From assembly GCA_963824985.1 (NCBI GenBank), contig CAWGRQ010000031.1, positions 248,001 through 312,000 of the forward strand: a DNA stretch of 64,000 bases, given 5' to 3'. Position numbers and translations under genes: made by a program. This stretch comes from JAFNAG01 sp963824985. Lineage in GTDB: Bacteria; Acidobacteriota; UBA6911. Of this stretch, positions 17,767-27,343 are shown one piece after another. The notes under the pieces are model-generated. The model searched no databases and had not been told where the DNA came from. It saw only the letters and a program-made list of their open reading frames with translations. Each line of letters starts with the position of its first letter. The stretch's first letter is position 1.

Positions 17767-17786
17767 TCAGGTGACGCTCACGGACG

Positions 17787-20555
17787 TTAGGGCGCTTTCT
17801 TCGCCCTTGTGTCGGCGAGTTTCTTTTGCCACGCGGCGGCCTGGTCCGGTTTGCCCCAGGCCTCGTAGAGCGCCACGAGGCCGCTCGCGGCACGGAGCGT
17901 CTCCTCGCGTCCTTCCCCACGTTTCGTGCGCAACGTCTCGAACCCCGCGAGCAGGAGCGGCTCCGCCTCATCGAAACGGCGCTCGCCCTTGAGGCAGTTC
18001 CCGAGGAGTGCCTGTGTGTACCCGATCCGCCAGTGTGTTGGCGGCAGGCTCTTGCGACGGATCTCGAGCGCCTCCTGCAGCAGGCGGTCAGCTTCTTCGT
18101 AGGCGCCGCGCTCGGTCAGGAGCCGGCCCAGGGCAGCTTCGGTGTCGGCCACCGTCGCGTGGGAGGCGCCAAAAGTCTTCTGGCGCAATTCCAGGGCCGC
18201 GCGATAGTGCTTCTCGGCTTCGCCGATCTGGCCGCGGCACGCGTACACATCACCAAGGCCGTGCAGGCTCGAGGCGGCAGACCCAGGATCGGAGTCCTTC
18301 ACCCTCCGGAACATGGCAAGCGCTTCGCGGTATAGCGACTCGGCCTCCGCGCAGCGCCGCTGGTCGGTCAACACAATCGCCAGGTCATTCAGAGTCCAGG
18401 CTGTCTGCACGTGCGGGTCCGGCAATACCCTGCGTTTGATGGCAAGGCTCTCCCGCAGGGCCTGTTCGGCCTCCGCGAAGCGGCCCTGTTCGTCGAGCGT
18501 GTTCCCGAGGTTGTAGTAGGCGACGCCCACTTCGAAATGGCTATCGCCGAGGAGTTTGCGCCGGATCGACAGGACTTCGCGCTGCAGCTGCTCGGCCTGG
18601 GCGTACTCACCAAGATCGTATAGGTCGTGGGCGTAGTTGTTTATGGCGTAGAGCGTCCAGCTGTGCTCAACGCCGAGGCTGTTCCGCAGCAGGTCAAGTG
18701 CCTCATGGGCCGTGTCAAGGGCATCGCTGAGCTTGCCCTGTCGCGCATACAGCCCACTCAGGTTCATCAGGCAAAACCCGGATTCAGCCGGGTCATTCGT
18801 CTTCTTCAACAGAGAGAGCGCCTGTTTGTAAAGGGCCTCCGCCTCCGCCAACTGGCCGCGCTGATCTGCCACGGTGGCCAGATTGTGTAAGCTCTTCCCG
18901 ACGTCCGGATGGTCGGCTCCCAGCACGCGGCGACGGATATCGAGCACATCACGAAAGCCGGCCTCAGCCCGCACGTAGTCGCCTTTGCGGAAATAGATTT
19001 TGCCGAGTTCGTTCAGCGTCGCGGCCAGTTTGAGGCGCCCACGCCCGGAGAGCGTTCGGCGGAACGGGAGGGCCTGCTCGAATGCCCGTTCGGCTTCGGC
19101 GTCACGACCGAGCTGGAAGTAGACACTGCCGATCGTGTGCATGAGCGCGGCCCGGGTTTCCGGTTCGTTCGCAAGCTCTCGCCCGAGGCGCGCGACGCCC
19201 GTGTCGAGGAGTTCACGAGCCGTCAGGCGGTCCCCCTTCGACCGGTCGGGATCCGAGGCCTCGAAGAGGCTCACCAGGAACGCCGACACGCGCTCCGCGC
19301 GATCCCGTTGGCGCGCGATCCTCTGCGCCTGCACGGCCATGGTCGCGGCAAACGCGATCAGCACCACGACCGCGACAGCCGCGACGCCGGCACCCATGCG
19401 ATGCCTGCGCACGAACTTTCGCACCCGATACAAGGAGGTCGGAGGGCAGGCGGCAACCGGCTCATTTCTCAGATGACGTTCGATATCCGCGGCCAATTCA
19501 GAGGAGGAGGCATAACGCCGCGTGCGATCCTTCTCCATTGCCTTCAGGGTGATCCAGTCAATATCGCCTCTCAGTTCTTTTGCCAGGGAGACTACGTCGG
19601 TGTGCCGCCGTTCGGCAATTCCCTTTGCGAGCTGTCCCAGGCTGCTCAACCTGGTGGTTGGCTTCGGCGGATCCACTTCCCTGATGATCCGGCGTACTTC
19701 ATCGAATCCGGCACGCCGCAGTACCCTCGGATCGAAGGGCAGCGCCCCAACCAGCAATTCGTAAAGCAGCACCCCCAACGAATAGATGTCGGTCGTTGTG
19801 TCCACATCCAGGCCGGTCATTTCCGCCTGCTCGGGGCTCATGTATTCGGGGGTGCCGATCAGATAGCCCTGCTGCGTAAAAACCGTCTTTTCCGTCAAGC
19901 GCTGGTTGGTGGCCTTCGCGACCCCGAAATCGATGATCTTGGGCACAGGTTTGCCGTCCTGCACGGCGACCAGGATATTGGAGGGCTTGATGTCTCGATG
20001 GATGATGCCCTTCTGGTGCGCATGTTGTATGGCCTGGCAAACCGGGATGAATATTTCCAGGCGCTCTCGAGTGCTCAATCGATGCCGGTCGCAGTAGTCG
20101 GCAATGGGAACGCCGGGAACATATTCCATCACGAAGTATGGCGCTCCGCGATCTGTTGTCCCGGCGTCGTGTACCTGGGCGATGTTCGGGTGGTTCATCA
20201 TGGCCAGCGCCTGACGCTCCGACTCGAAACGGGCGATGACCTCTTTTGTGTCCATCCCGAGCTTGATCACCTTGAGGGCTACCTTCCGCCGGATCGGCTG
20301 CTCCTGCTCGGCGAGATAGACAGCACCCATGCCGCCTTCCCCCAGGAAGTCGAGGACTTTGTATGGTCCAATCTGATCGGGAAGCACGCGTGCCGGGGAT
20401 GCGCCAGAATCCCTCGCAGTCGTCGCATCCGCGGTCGGCGCGGCGCCATCGGTGGGCAGGGACGGGCGGCATTGCCCGCACAAGCCCTCCTGCAGGAAAT
20501 CCTGTTGAAGCTCCTTACCACACTGGCGACAGCGCGATGTGTTTGCCGATCCCAT
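17787..20555 (-). CDS. Zinc-ribbon Ser/Thr protein kinase with TPR domain
   Basis: A 922-residue membrane-anchored eukaryotic-type kinase. Residues 9-29 form a zinc ribbon (C-x2-C and C-x2-C). The kinase domain spans about 65-350 with GEGGMGAVYL, the VAIK-like ALKVIK lysine, HRDIKPSNI, IDFGVAKA and TPEYMSPEQAE. A membrane helix (AVAVVVLIAFAATMAVQ) sits near 395-412. The outer part carries about ten tetratricopeptide repeats, such as AEALYKQALSLLKK and AEAGFRDVLDIRRR. It probably senses an extracytoplasmic ligand or partner through the TPRs and signals by phosphorylation. The gene stands alone; the nearest gene on the same strand, a DinB protein, is more than 400 bp away. Confidence 0.9.
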   Translation of the reverse strand: MGSANTSRCRQCGKELQQDFLQEGLCGQCRPSLPTDGAAPTADATTARDSGASPARVLPDQIGPYKVLDFLGEGGMGAVYLAEQEQPIRRKVALKVIKLGMDTKEVIARFESERQALAMMNHPNIAQVHDAGTTDRGAPYFVMEYVPGVPIADYCDRHRLSTRERLEIFIPVCQAIQHAHQKGIIHRDIKPSNILVAVQDGKPVPKIIDFGVAKATNQRLTEKTVFTQQGYLIGTPEYMSPEQAEMTGLDVDTTTDIYSLGVLLYELLVGALPFDPRVLRRAGFDEVRRIIREVDPPKPTTRLSSLGQLAKGIAERRHTDVVSLAKELRGDIDWITLKAMEKDRTRRYASSSELAADIERHLRNEPVAACPPTSLYRVRKFVRRHRMGAGVAAVAVVVLIAFAATMAVQAQRIARQRDRAERVSAFLVSLFEASDPDRSKGDRLTARELLDTGVARLGRELANEPETRAALMHTIGSVYFQLGRDAEAERAFEQALPFRRTLSGRGRLKLAATLNELGKIYFRKGDYVRAEAGFRDVLDIRRRVLGADHPDVGKSLHNLATVADQRGQLAEAEALYKQALSLLKKTNDPAESGFCLMNLSGLYARQGKLSDALDTAHEALDLLRNSLGVEHSWTLYAINNYAHDLYDLGEYAQAEQLQREVLSIRRKLLGDSHFEVGVAYYNLGNTLDEQGRFAEAEQALRESLAIKRRVLPDPHVQTAWTLNDLAIVLTDQRRCAEAESLYREALAMFRRVKDSDPGSAASSLHGLGDVYACRGQIGEAEKHYRAALELRQKTFGASHATVADTEAALGRLLTERGAYEEADRLLQEALEIRRKSLPPTHWRIGYTQALLGNCLKGERRFDEAEPLLLAGFETLRTKRGEGREETLRAASGLVALYEAWGKPDQAAAWQKKLADTRAKKAP

Positions 20556-20976
20556 GGCTGCACTCCTGGAACACGATTATAGAAGGTTGCCCGACTGTTT
20601 GATTAAGACGGTTGCGATTTATTGTAGTTGAAGAGATGGGCAATAAGCCATCTCATACCCGGTCGGCGCTGATGCCCTGCACGCAATCCCAAGTCCTGTC
20701 CAGGGCATCCTCATCAAAATGACCGGTCAATACAATCTACTCATTCCGGGGGGCACCCAGAGGATGCTCGACGAGCCGCCCATGTTGGATCAGAAGAGGG
20801 GGTAAGACTGACAGCGATCACATAGGGGGCGGATTGTCCCATGCCAACCCTTCGACGACGGCTGGCATTGTTGCAGCCAGGCTGTGCACTGCGTGAACGA
20901 CTTTCGCAACCGGGTAATGAAAACGGCGTGACTTCGCCCGCTTCCCCCGGCAATCGTTCGAGGATGGCTGGCCCGT
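20556..20976. other. Intergenic region upstream of the kinase
   Basis: About 420 bp with no intact gene. A hairpin GAGATGG...CCATCTC lies at 20633-20654. On the minus strand a short stretch reads LTGHFDEDALDRTWDCVQG before a stop near 20665, possibly the tail of a lost gene. The promoter of the kinase should lie in the first 100 bp. Confidence 0.35.
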
Positions 20977-21519
20977 TCACCAGGTCGGCGGCGGAGGTTG
21001 ATTGTCTTTAGTGCCCAGCCAATCGATGCCGATGGCGGCGCGGCGGCGAAGAAGCAGTGTCAATTGACCGGCGTGGTGCTGGGCGTGGCGGAGGTTGTTC
21101 AGGAGGAACTCGCCGACGTTGAGCTTGTACCACCAAAACCCGCAACGCTCCAGGGCCCGTTCATCGGTCAGCTTCTCGCATGTCTCGCCGCATTTTCGAA
21201 GACAGTGATCGGCATAATCGAGTAGCTGGTCTTTGTGGAAGGCTTTCTTTGGCGTGGTGACGATTCCCGCATATTCCCCGTAGTCGCCCGGAAGCAGATG
21301 TGCATTTTCTTCGTGAAAATCCATCGCCTGATATGTCTTTTCGTGGTCCGACAGGTAGAAATCGATGTAGAAGAGTGCGTGGTAGGCCAGGTGCCAGAAA
21401 GGTGAGCCATCGGCGCGGTCGTCCCATAGATGGTCTGGGCAGGCCTCGATGGCCGACCGGATCATCTGAATCGCCGCAGCGAACTGCCGGTTAATCAGAG
21501 TCTGCCAGTGGCTTTGCAT
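20977..21519 (-). CDS. DinB-like four-helix protein
   Basis: A 180-residue DinB-superfamily protein. These are four-helix bundles with a histidine-coordinated metal, often thiol transferases or of unknown function. Candidate ligands are the histidine in FWHLAYHALFYIDFYL and the two in NLRHAQHHAGQL, in the usual spacing. The ATG at 21519 has a GAGAGG ribosome-binding site; an upstream in-frame start at 21555 is less likely. It is divergent from the ATPase gene at 21728. A second DinB protein is at 57955. Confidence 0.75.
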   Translation of the reverse strand: MQSHWQTLINRQFAAAIQMIRSAIEACPDHLWDDRADGSPFWHLAYHALFYIDFYLSDHEKTYQAMDFHEENAHLLPGDYGEYAGIVTTPKKAFHKDQLLDYADHCLRKCGETCEKLTDERALERCGFWWYKLNVGEFLLNNLRHAQHHAGQLTLLLRRRAAIGIDWLGTKDNQPPPPTW

Positions 21520-21727
21520 GATCAACCTCTCAAGGGAATTGGTATCAGTCGGCAATTATACCAATTCCCGTCGCATTGGAGTCACTGACGCACCGTTGCT
21601 TACATGGTGGAATTGCAGGTTGAGCCAGTAATCGGGGCTGAAACCGAAACAGCGTTCCATACGCAGCGAAGCGTCCGGCGTGGCGAGAGTGCTTACATTT
21701 TGACCATTGAGTGGTTATGCTGTAACC

Positions 21728-22960
21728 ATGAAACGGCGCAATATCAAACCCCTGATGACATCGGCATTGGCCGACACCCCGGTCGTTCTGATTCACGGCG
21801 CCCGGCAGACCGGCAAAACCACTCTGGTACGCGCGTCGACCGCGGGCGTCCGCGATGCCGCCTATATCACCCTGGAAGATTCCGCGGTGCTGGCGGGTGT
21901 GATCGCCAATCCGCGCGGTTTTCTTGGCGGTTTGGAAGGAACCGTCATCATCGACGAAGCACAGAGGGCTCCCACCTTGTTCCCCGCAATCAAAATGGCC
22001 GTGGACAAGGACCGGCGCCCGGGCCGATTTATCCTCACCGCCTCCGCCAATATCATGATGCTGCCCAAGCTCTCCCAGTCGCTGGCCGGACGGATGGAAA
22101 TCCTGACTTTGCGGCCCTTTTCTCAGGGTGAGCTGGAGGACCGGCGTGAGACCTTTATCAAGCGACTTTTTTCGGGAGGAAGATTCTCCATTACGGACCG
22201 GGTCGTCGAGGACACTCCCTTGGCCCATCGCATCCATCGAGGTGGATATCCCGAAGCCGTCCAGCGATCCGCTCCGCGCCGGCGGGCATGGTTCGCATCA
22301 TACCTGACCACGATTTTGCAGGCGGACATCCGGGATCTCTCCAACATCGATGGCCTGATGGAGACACCGCGGCTGCTGGCTTTGCTGGCGGCCCGTTCCT
22401 CGGCATTGATGAACATCTCGGAACTTTCGCGCAGCGCCGGTATTCCCCACACATCCCTTCAGCGCTATCTGGCGCTTTTTGAAGCCGCGTTCCTCATCCA
22501 GCGCATCCCCGCCTGGACCGCCGATCTGAGTAAACGGCTGGTCAAAGCTCCCAAGGTGCTCCTGGGCGACACGGGATTCATGGCCCATCTGCTGAATGCG
22601 TCCGAGGATGCCGTGCTCAAGGATGTCAATTTATCCGGTCGATTCCTCGAAACCTTCGTCGGCTGCGAATTGCTCAAGCAAGCCGAGTGGGAAGAGAGCA
22701 GCCCCGCACTGATGCATTACCGGACGGCAGCAGGCAAAGAAGTGGATTTTGTGCTCGAAGAAGGAGGGCGACGCGTGGCGGGGATCGAAGTGAAGTTATC
22801 GCATTCCGTCAGCGCCCGGGATTTCAGCGGCCTGCGCAGCCTGGCCGAGGATGCCGGGAAGCAGTTCGCCGCGGGAGTTGTCCTTTATGCGGGCGAAAAG
22901 ATGGTCCCGTTCGGATCGCATTTATGGGCGGTGCCGATATCCGCGCTATGGGCGGAGTAA
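21728..22960 (+). CDS. AAA_14/DUF4143 ATP-binding protein
   Basis: A 410-residue P-loop ATPase with the AAA_14 and C-terminal DUF4143 domains. Walker A is IHGARQTGKTTLV, Walker B is GTVIIDEAQRAP, and sensor-like residues follow in FILTASANIMML. The C-terminal part has HYRTAAGKEVDFVLE and IEVKLSHSVSARDF, a PD-(D/E)xK-like nuclease signature. These proteins are widespread, often horizontally acquired, with no established function. The ATG at 21728 is more plausible than the one at 21707, since family members start near MKRRNI. It has no adjacent partner. Confidence 0.85.
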   Translation: MKRRNIKPLMTSALADTPVVLIHGARQTGKTTLVRASTAGVRDAAYITLEDSAVLAGVIANPRGFLGGLEGTVIIDEAQRAPTLFPAIKMAVDKDRRPGRFILTASANIMMLPKLSQSLAGRMEILTLRPFSQGELEDRRETFIKRLFSGGRFSITDRVVEDTPLAHRIHRGGYPEAVQRSAPRRRAWFASYLTTILQADIRDLSNIDGLMETPRLLALLAARSSALMNISELSRSAGIPHTSLQRYLALFEAAFLIQRIPAWTADLSKRLVKAPKVLLGDTGFMAHLLNASEDAVLKDVNLSGRFLETFVGCELLKQAEWEESSPALMHYRTAAGKEVDFVLEEGGRRVAGIEVKLSHSVSARDFSGLRSLAEDAGKQFAAGVVLYAGEKMVPFGSHLWAVPISALWAE

Positions 22961-23237
22961 GTAAGCGAAACACATGAAGCAGACGAGTAACTTCCTGCGG
23001 AGAAGTTCCCATCCCTGATTCACTATTGAAATGCGAATGACTGGTCCCGAGCGGGCTGATCATACTTCAGTTTAACCCTACCCCAAACCCCTTCCATAGC
23101 TTGACGCTGCTCGAAATCAATGTATTATGGCGCATTAGTCTGTGCGGACTTCACCGAAACGCGCGCATGAAGGCTTGATTCATGTGTTTCTCTCGGCCGG
23201 GTCGCGGTCCATCACCCGGCAGAAAGCGCCTCTTGTC

Positions 23238-24650
23238 ATGATGAATCACCCGTACCGTCTGCTCGTGCTTGCATTGGGCTTCGCCGCTGCAGTTTTTTCA
23301 GCCGACACTCCGGAGTGGCCTCAGTTTCGCGGCCCGCAATGCAACCCAGTCTCGCATGGCCCCCTGCCCGACGCCTGGTCCAAGACGGAGAACGTCGAGT
23401 GGTCGGCGGAGATCCCCGGCCGCGGCTTATCTTCACCCATCGTCAGCGGGGGCAGGCTCTTTCTCACCACCGCGGTCACGGAAGGCAAGTCCAAGCAGCC
23501 GCAGATCGGGACCGAGTATTCAAACGAATACATGGCCGCGTTGATGAAGCAGGGCCTTTCGGCGAAGGAGGCCGATGCCAGGGTCATGGAGCGGGACTTC
23601 GAGTTGCCCAATGAGGTCATGCTCCACTACTTCCTCTATTGCCTCGATCTGAAGTCCGGAAAGGTGGTGTGGAAGCAGGAATACCACAGCGGCCGCCCGC
23701 CCGGCGGCCGTCACCGCAAGAACAGTTTCACTTCGGAAACGCCGGTCACCGACGGAAAGCGCGTCTACGTTTATGCCGCCAACCTCGGCCTGTACGCATA
23801 CGACATGAAGGGAAAGCCTGTCTGGAAGACACCGCTGGAGGCCTATCCGATTTATGGCGACTTCGGGACCGGTCCGTCGCCCGCGCTTGCCGGCGACCGG
23901 TTGTTGATCGTCAACGACAACGAAAAGCAGCAGTTCATCGCCGCATTCGACAAGAATACCGGCAAGGAGATCTGGCGCACAAACCGCGATCTCGCCGTCA
24001 AGCGCGGCGGGGCGTCGGCTCGCTCGGGTTGGTCCACTCCCTATGTCTGGACCACCTCAGGGCGCACAGAAGTGGTGACCGTCGGCCCCGGAGTTGCGGT
24101 CAGCTACGACCTGTCCGGCAAAGAACTGTGGCGGTTGTCAGGCATGTCGCCGATGCCGATTCCGAGCCCATACGCCAGCGACGGGCTCCTGTTCGTCAAC
24201 GGCGGAAAGGGGGGCGGGCTCTTCGCGGTGAAGCCCGGGGCTGCCGGCGATATCTCCGCTGCTCCGGCGGGCCGGCCCAACGAATATCTCGCCTGGTCGC
24301 AGGAACGCGCCGGCACCTACCTGCCCACACAAGTCGTCTTCGAAGGCGGCGTCTACGCGCTCACCGAAACGGGTATCCTCAGTCGGTACGAGGCGCAAAC
24401 CGGAAAACTCAGCTATCGCTCCCGCATCGAGGGGGGTATCGCTTTTACCTCCTCGCCCTGGGCGAATAACGGCAAGATCTTCTGCCTGAACGAGGAGGGG
24501 AAGACCTTCGTCATCGCAGCCGGGGACAAATACGAATTGTTGAGGGTTAACGACCTGGGTGAGATGGCGCTAGCCACGCCCGCCCTGGTCGGGGACCGGC
24601 TGCTGCTGCGCACCGACACCCGGATGTACTCTATCCGCAATCGACGGTAG
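23238..24650 (+). CDS. Secreted PQQ-like beta-propeller protein
   Basis: A 470-residue secreted protein. The ATG at 23238 starts a signal peptide (YRLLVLALGFAAAVFSA) and the mature part begins TPEWPQFRGPQ. The rest is PQQ-binding-like propeller repeats such as LKSGKVVWKQEY, DMKGKPVWKTPLEA, KNTGKEIWRTNRD and SGKELWRLSG. Proteins of this kind include BamB-like and dehydrogenase-like members, but no quinoprotein active-site residues are evident, so a binding or scaffold role is more likely. The upstream frame is open to 23142 but gives no signal peptide. No partner gene is adjacent. Confidence 0.8.
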   Translation: MMNHPYRLLVLALGFAAAVFSADTPEWPQFRGPQCNPVSHGPLPDAWSKTENVEWSAEIPGRGLSSPIVSGGRLFLTTAVTEGKSKQPQIGTEYSNEYMAALMKQGLSAKEADARVMERDFELPNEVMLHYFLYCLDLKSGKVVWKQEYHSGRPPGGRHRKNSFTSETPVTDGKRVYVYAANLGLYAYDMKGKPVWKTPLEAYPIYGDFGTGPSPALAGDRLLIVNDNEKQQFIAAFDKNTGKEIWRTNRDLAVKRGGASARSGWSTPYVWTTSGRTEVVTVGPGVAVSYDLSGKELWRLSGMSPMPIPSPYASDGLLFVNGGKGGGLFAVKPGAAGDISAAPAGRPNEYLAWSQERAGTYLPTQVVFEGGVYALTETGILSRYEAQTGKLSYRSRIEGGIAFTSSPWANNGKIFCLNEEGKTFVIAAGDKYELLRVNDLGEMALATPALVGDRLLLRTDTRMYSIRNRR

Positions 24651-25325
24651 AGTTCGGTGCCTCGAGATCGGCATCTGGCGATCCTGTCCCCACTCTCATC
24701 CTCATTCTATTTCGTTGACATCGTTTCAGATCCTGGGGGGACACTATAACCAGGCACCGAATCCCGACCGTGAGCGGAGCAGTTGAGGGCGTCAGACTCT
24801 GTTCACCATACGCGAATATATTGACCATACGGGTTCATTGGCGGTTAATACTGCAATCTTATCCCTGGTTCCCTCAGCGGAGCCGGGCTTCTGGAGGGAG
24901 CTCATATCCCACGGACGATGAGATAGAGCATTGCTATTTCCGAGTCTATTCCACAAGGCGCCTTGATTGGCGTTTCCGAATCTCAGACTTATCAGGATCA
25001 TTATGTGGACTCACTATTGAAACCTTCAATATCGGCCACATCTGAATGACCTGAGGCTACGCGGAAATCTTGCCATAAATAGGTTTATCTTCCCTTTAAG
25101 CGCGGTTGTCGAAAGTCGGCGTTTACCCATTTTCGCGCAAGCCTTCGTCGATAATGAAGGTGAAGCTATGGTTGTGCTAGAATCAGCCATCTGACGATAG
25201 GAATGGCAAGCGCAATAATCAGCAATTCGCACATTTGCGACATTTGATGGCTGCACGGCAGACGATCCAGCTTGCTGACTTCACATAGCAAGTTCTTATT
25301 TATCAACACTTATTGAGGTGACGGC
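24651..25325. other. Intergenic region with TIR-bounded repeat
   Basis: About 675 bp without a gene between the propeller protein and the membrane regulator. Its left end holds a repeat at 24653-24761 (separate entry). The rest is less GC-rich than the surrounding genes and shows no coding pattern. Confidence 0.4.
24653..24761. repeat. ~110-bp element with inverted ends
   Basis: GTTCGGTGCCT at the left is mirrored by AGGCACCGAAT at the right, with an inner pair TGTCCCC / GGGGACA. No coding content. It resembles a miniature inverted-repeat element. Confidence 0.55.
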
Positions 25326-26615
25326 ATGGACACCGGGCCCGGAGGCAATAAAGAGCTGACTTCCTGGAAGGAAATCGCCACCTTCCTTGGCGTTTCTGGA
25401 AGGACTGCCCAGTACTGGGAGCAGAAGCAAGGCCTCCCCATACGACGCTTGTCCGGACCTCGGGGGAGAGTCTTAGCGAATTCGGCTGAATTGGAGCTTT
25501 GGAAAAGGAACGCAGTTCTAAAATCAACCAACGGAAGTAAAACCTGGCAGGGTCGCCCGAAGATCCTCACAATCTCTGCAGTTCTGATAACCGCGTTGGT
25601 TTTCATAGGAGCGAGCATCGTTGGGCGGAGTTTTTTTGCAGCCGCTAGGCCTGGTCTCCCTGCAAGCTATCACTTTAATTTCAAAACGTTTATGGTTACT
25701 GATGCAGCTGGGGAAGCGGTCTGGAATGTGCAATTGCCGGAACCTTTTTCCCTTTCCCGTTATGCCGGCGATTCTGCCAACACGACACACGTTTGTTTCG
25801 AGGACATAGATGGAGATTCCAGGATAGAAACTCTCCTCTTATATGACCCTGCCAACAGAACCAAAGTCGGATGCACCCTGATATGCTATTCCAATGAGGG
25901 CGTGGAAAAGTGGCACTTTGCCCCCGGGGGGACTGTTTCGGACCTTAGCGGGACCTATTCACCACCCTACATCATCGCAAATTTCCTGGTTGCTGATCCG
26001 AACCGGGACGGCGCCAAGGAGATTCTGGTTACGAGTCACCATTTGTTTGAACATCCCAACCAATTCGTCATTCTCGACAGCAAGGGAACGAAAACCGGCG
26101 AATACTGGCACTCCGGATTTCTCGAGTCGATGGATATCAGCGATCTGGATGGCGATGGCATCGATGAAATTCTCCTGGCTGACGTCAACAATGGTTACTT
26201 GCAAGCAACGCTCGTGGTGCTCGACCCGCGGCATGTGGCTGGCGCCTCCACACAGCCTGCGGGGGATAAGCACCAACTTCAGAAATTTGAACTGGAAAGG
26301 GAAAAGGCAGTCGTTCTCTTCCCCCGAAGTTGCATAAGCCTACTGCTGGGCGACCGCAATGTCGCACAACTGCTGACAGTTGGCACAGAACAGATAAAAA
26401 TTGAAGTAATCGAAAACAGATCCGATCGGGGTTGCTCACTCGTCTATACCTTAGATCGGAACCTGACTCCGATCGGAATCACAGTTTCTGATAGGTTCAA
26501 AGCCTTTCACCACGAACTCCAAATGGCAGGGAAGCTCGACCACGCATTTTCAGATCAAGAGGCAGAACAGCTGAAGAGAGAGATTCGTGTCATCAGATAT
26601 CCTCCTGCCAAGTAG
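25326..26615 (+). CDS. Membrane-anchored HTH regulator with FG-GAP/VCBS sensor domain
   Basis: A 429-residue one-component regulator. Residues 10-60 are a MerR-like helix-turn-helix (SWKEIATFLGVSGRTAQYW, EQKQGLPIRRLSG), the form seen repeatedly in Acidobacteria. A transmembrane helix (ILTISAVLITALVFIGASIV) follows near residue 80. The outer part holds FG-GAP/VCBS-type segments with acidic loops, FEDIDGDSRIETLLL, VADPNRDGAKEILV and DISDLDGDGIDEILLA. DNA binding faces the cytoplasm and the sensor is periplasmic. A GAGGTGA ribosome-binding site precedes the ATG. The target is unknown. Confidence 0.85.
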   Translation: MDTGPGGNKELTSWKEIATFLGVSGRTAQYWEQKQGLPIRRLSGPRGRVLANSAELELWKRNAVLKSTNGSKTWQGRPKILTISAVLITALVFIGASIVGRSFFAAARPGLPASYHFNFKTFMVTDAAGEAVWNVQLPEPFSLSRYAGDSANTTHVCFEDIDGDSRIETLLLYDPANRTKVGCTLICYSNEGVEKWHFAPGGTVSDLSGTYSPPYIIANFLVADPNRDGAKEILVTSHHLFEHPNQFVILDSKGTKTGEYWHSGFLESMDISDLDGDGIDEILLADVNNGYLQATLVVLDPRHVAGASTQPAGDKHQLQKFELEREKAVVLFPRSCISLLLGDRNVAQLLTVGTEQIKIEVIENRSDRGCSLVYTLDRNLTPIGITVSDRFKAFHHELQMAGKLDHAFSDQEAEQLKREIRVIRYPPAK

Positions 26616-26680
26616 CTGGCTATGGGCAGGAAATATCCATTGTCCGTCGTCAAGACACTTATCCCGTCACATTTCCCTCG

Positions 26681-27100
26681 AAGGCATTTGCAGCCCAGAG
26701 CGCAACTTCAGGGCTGGGTCCATTTGCGGTTCAACGGCGCACTCCTCGGCCTGAGGATGTCCAGATCGGAATCCTGTATTGCGGCGTCTGTCATTCGGAT
26801 TTGCACATGGTGCACACTGAACGCTTATCTTCAACTGCTCAGGCTCAACGGCACAATGACGCCGGTCGGCGCGCCATCGAAACCGCTTGCGGTGGCTTCG
26901 TTCGGCTTGATCGTGAAACGCCGCCAGTTGGCGGGTTCGTCGATCGGCGGAATTCGCAAGACGCAGGAGATGCTGGATTTCTGCGGTGAGAAGGGGATCC
27001 CCGCCGACATCGAACTGATCAGGATCCAGCAGATCAACGAGGCTTACGAGCGCCTGCTGAAGAGCGATGTGAAGTACCGCTTTGTCATCGATATGCATCC
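26681..27100 (+). pseudogene. Zinc alcohol dehydrogenase (YahK-type) with internal deletion
   Basis: Two ends of one enzyme are present. 26681-26820, in one frame, reads KAFAAQSATSGLGPFAVQRR through EDVQIGILYCGVCHSDLHMV, the start of a CAD-type zinc ADH with the catalytic Cys and His. From about 26830 another frame gives the C-terminal third, LNGTMTPVGAPSKPLAVASF through IRIQQINEAYERLLKSDVKY to FVIDM. The central 150-200 residues, including the Rossmann core, are missing and the stop is lost. The neighbouring aldo/keto reductase and AraC fragment are the usual partners of such ADH genes. Confidence 0.7.
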
Positions 27101-27135
27101 CTTCGGTGAATCCGGCATTCTGGTGGTCTGGACCC

Positions 27136-27273
27136 ATGATGAATCGCTTCCGAGTTTCCGGCACGCTTGCGATACGACTGGAGGAATTAGGGCTTCCTCC
27201 AGTCGCGGTATTGCGTCAGGCGGGACTCCCGCTGGGAACGCAGCCATTCCGCTCAAACTCAAGTCCGTAGAGC
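27136..27273 (+). pseudogene. N-terminal fragment of an AraC-family regulator
   Basis: The stretch MMNRFRVSGTLAIRLEELG followed by LPPVAVLRQAGLPLG is the common beginning of AraC regulators linked to aldo/keto reductase genes. The frame stops within about 20 codons, and no helix-turn-helix domain is present. A different frame then runs to a stop at 27323. It lies between the broken ADH and the intact reductase, so an ADH-AraC-AKR cluster seems to have lost two members. Confidence 0.6.
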
Positions 27274-27343
27274 AGCTTGAAAACGATGCGCTCTGGATTC
27301 GATACGAAGTGGTTCAGTCCTGAAAGCAATTGAAGGAGGAATA

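Larger units (their letters stand above)
16733..17786. other. ~1-kb non-coding stretch of fragments and repeats
   Basis: This long region has no intact gene. It holds an apparent outer-membrane protein end (16939-17085), a strong hairpin (17250-17318), a piece of the dispersed GACGCAA-family flank (17341-17380) and a short open fragment on the minus strand (17641-17766). The first 150 bp contain an ACACGGATGAACGCGGA phrase also found near 57756-57772. Several gaps elsewhere carry the same kind of debris. Confidence 0.5.

Noticed and set aside
18909..20582. Long open frame (557 codons) on the plus strand across the kinase gene
   Set aside because: It is the antisense shadow of a clearly real kinase; its composition is arginine- and proline-rich noise with no family motif.
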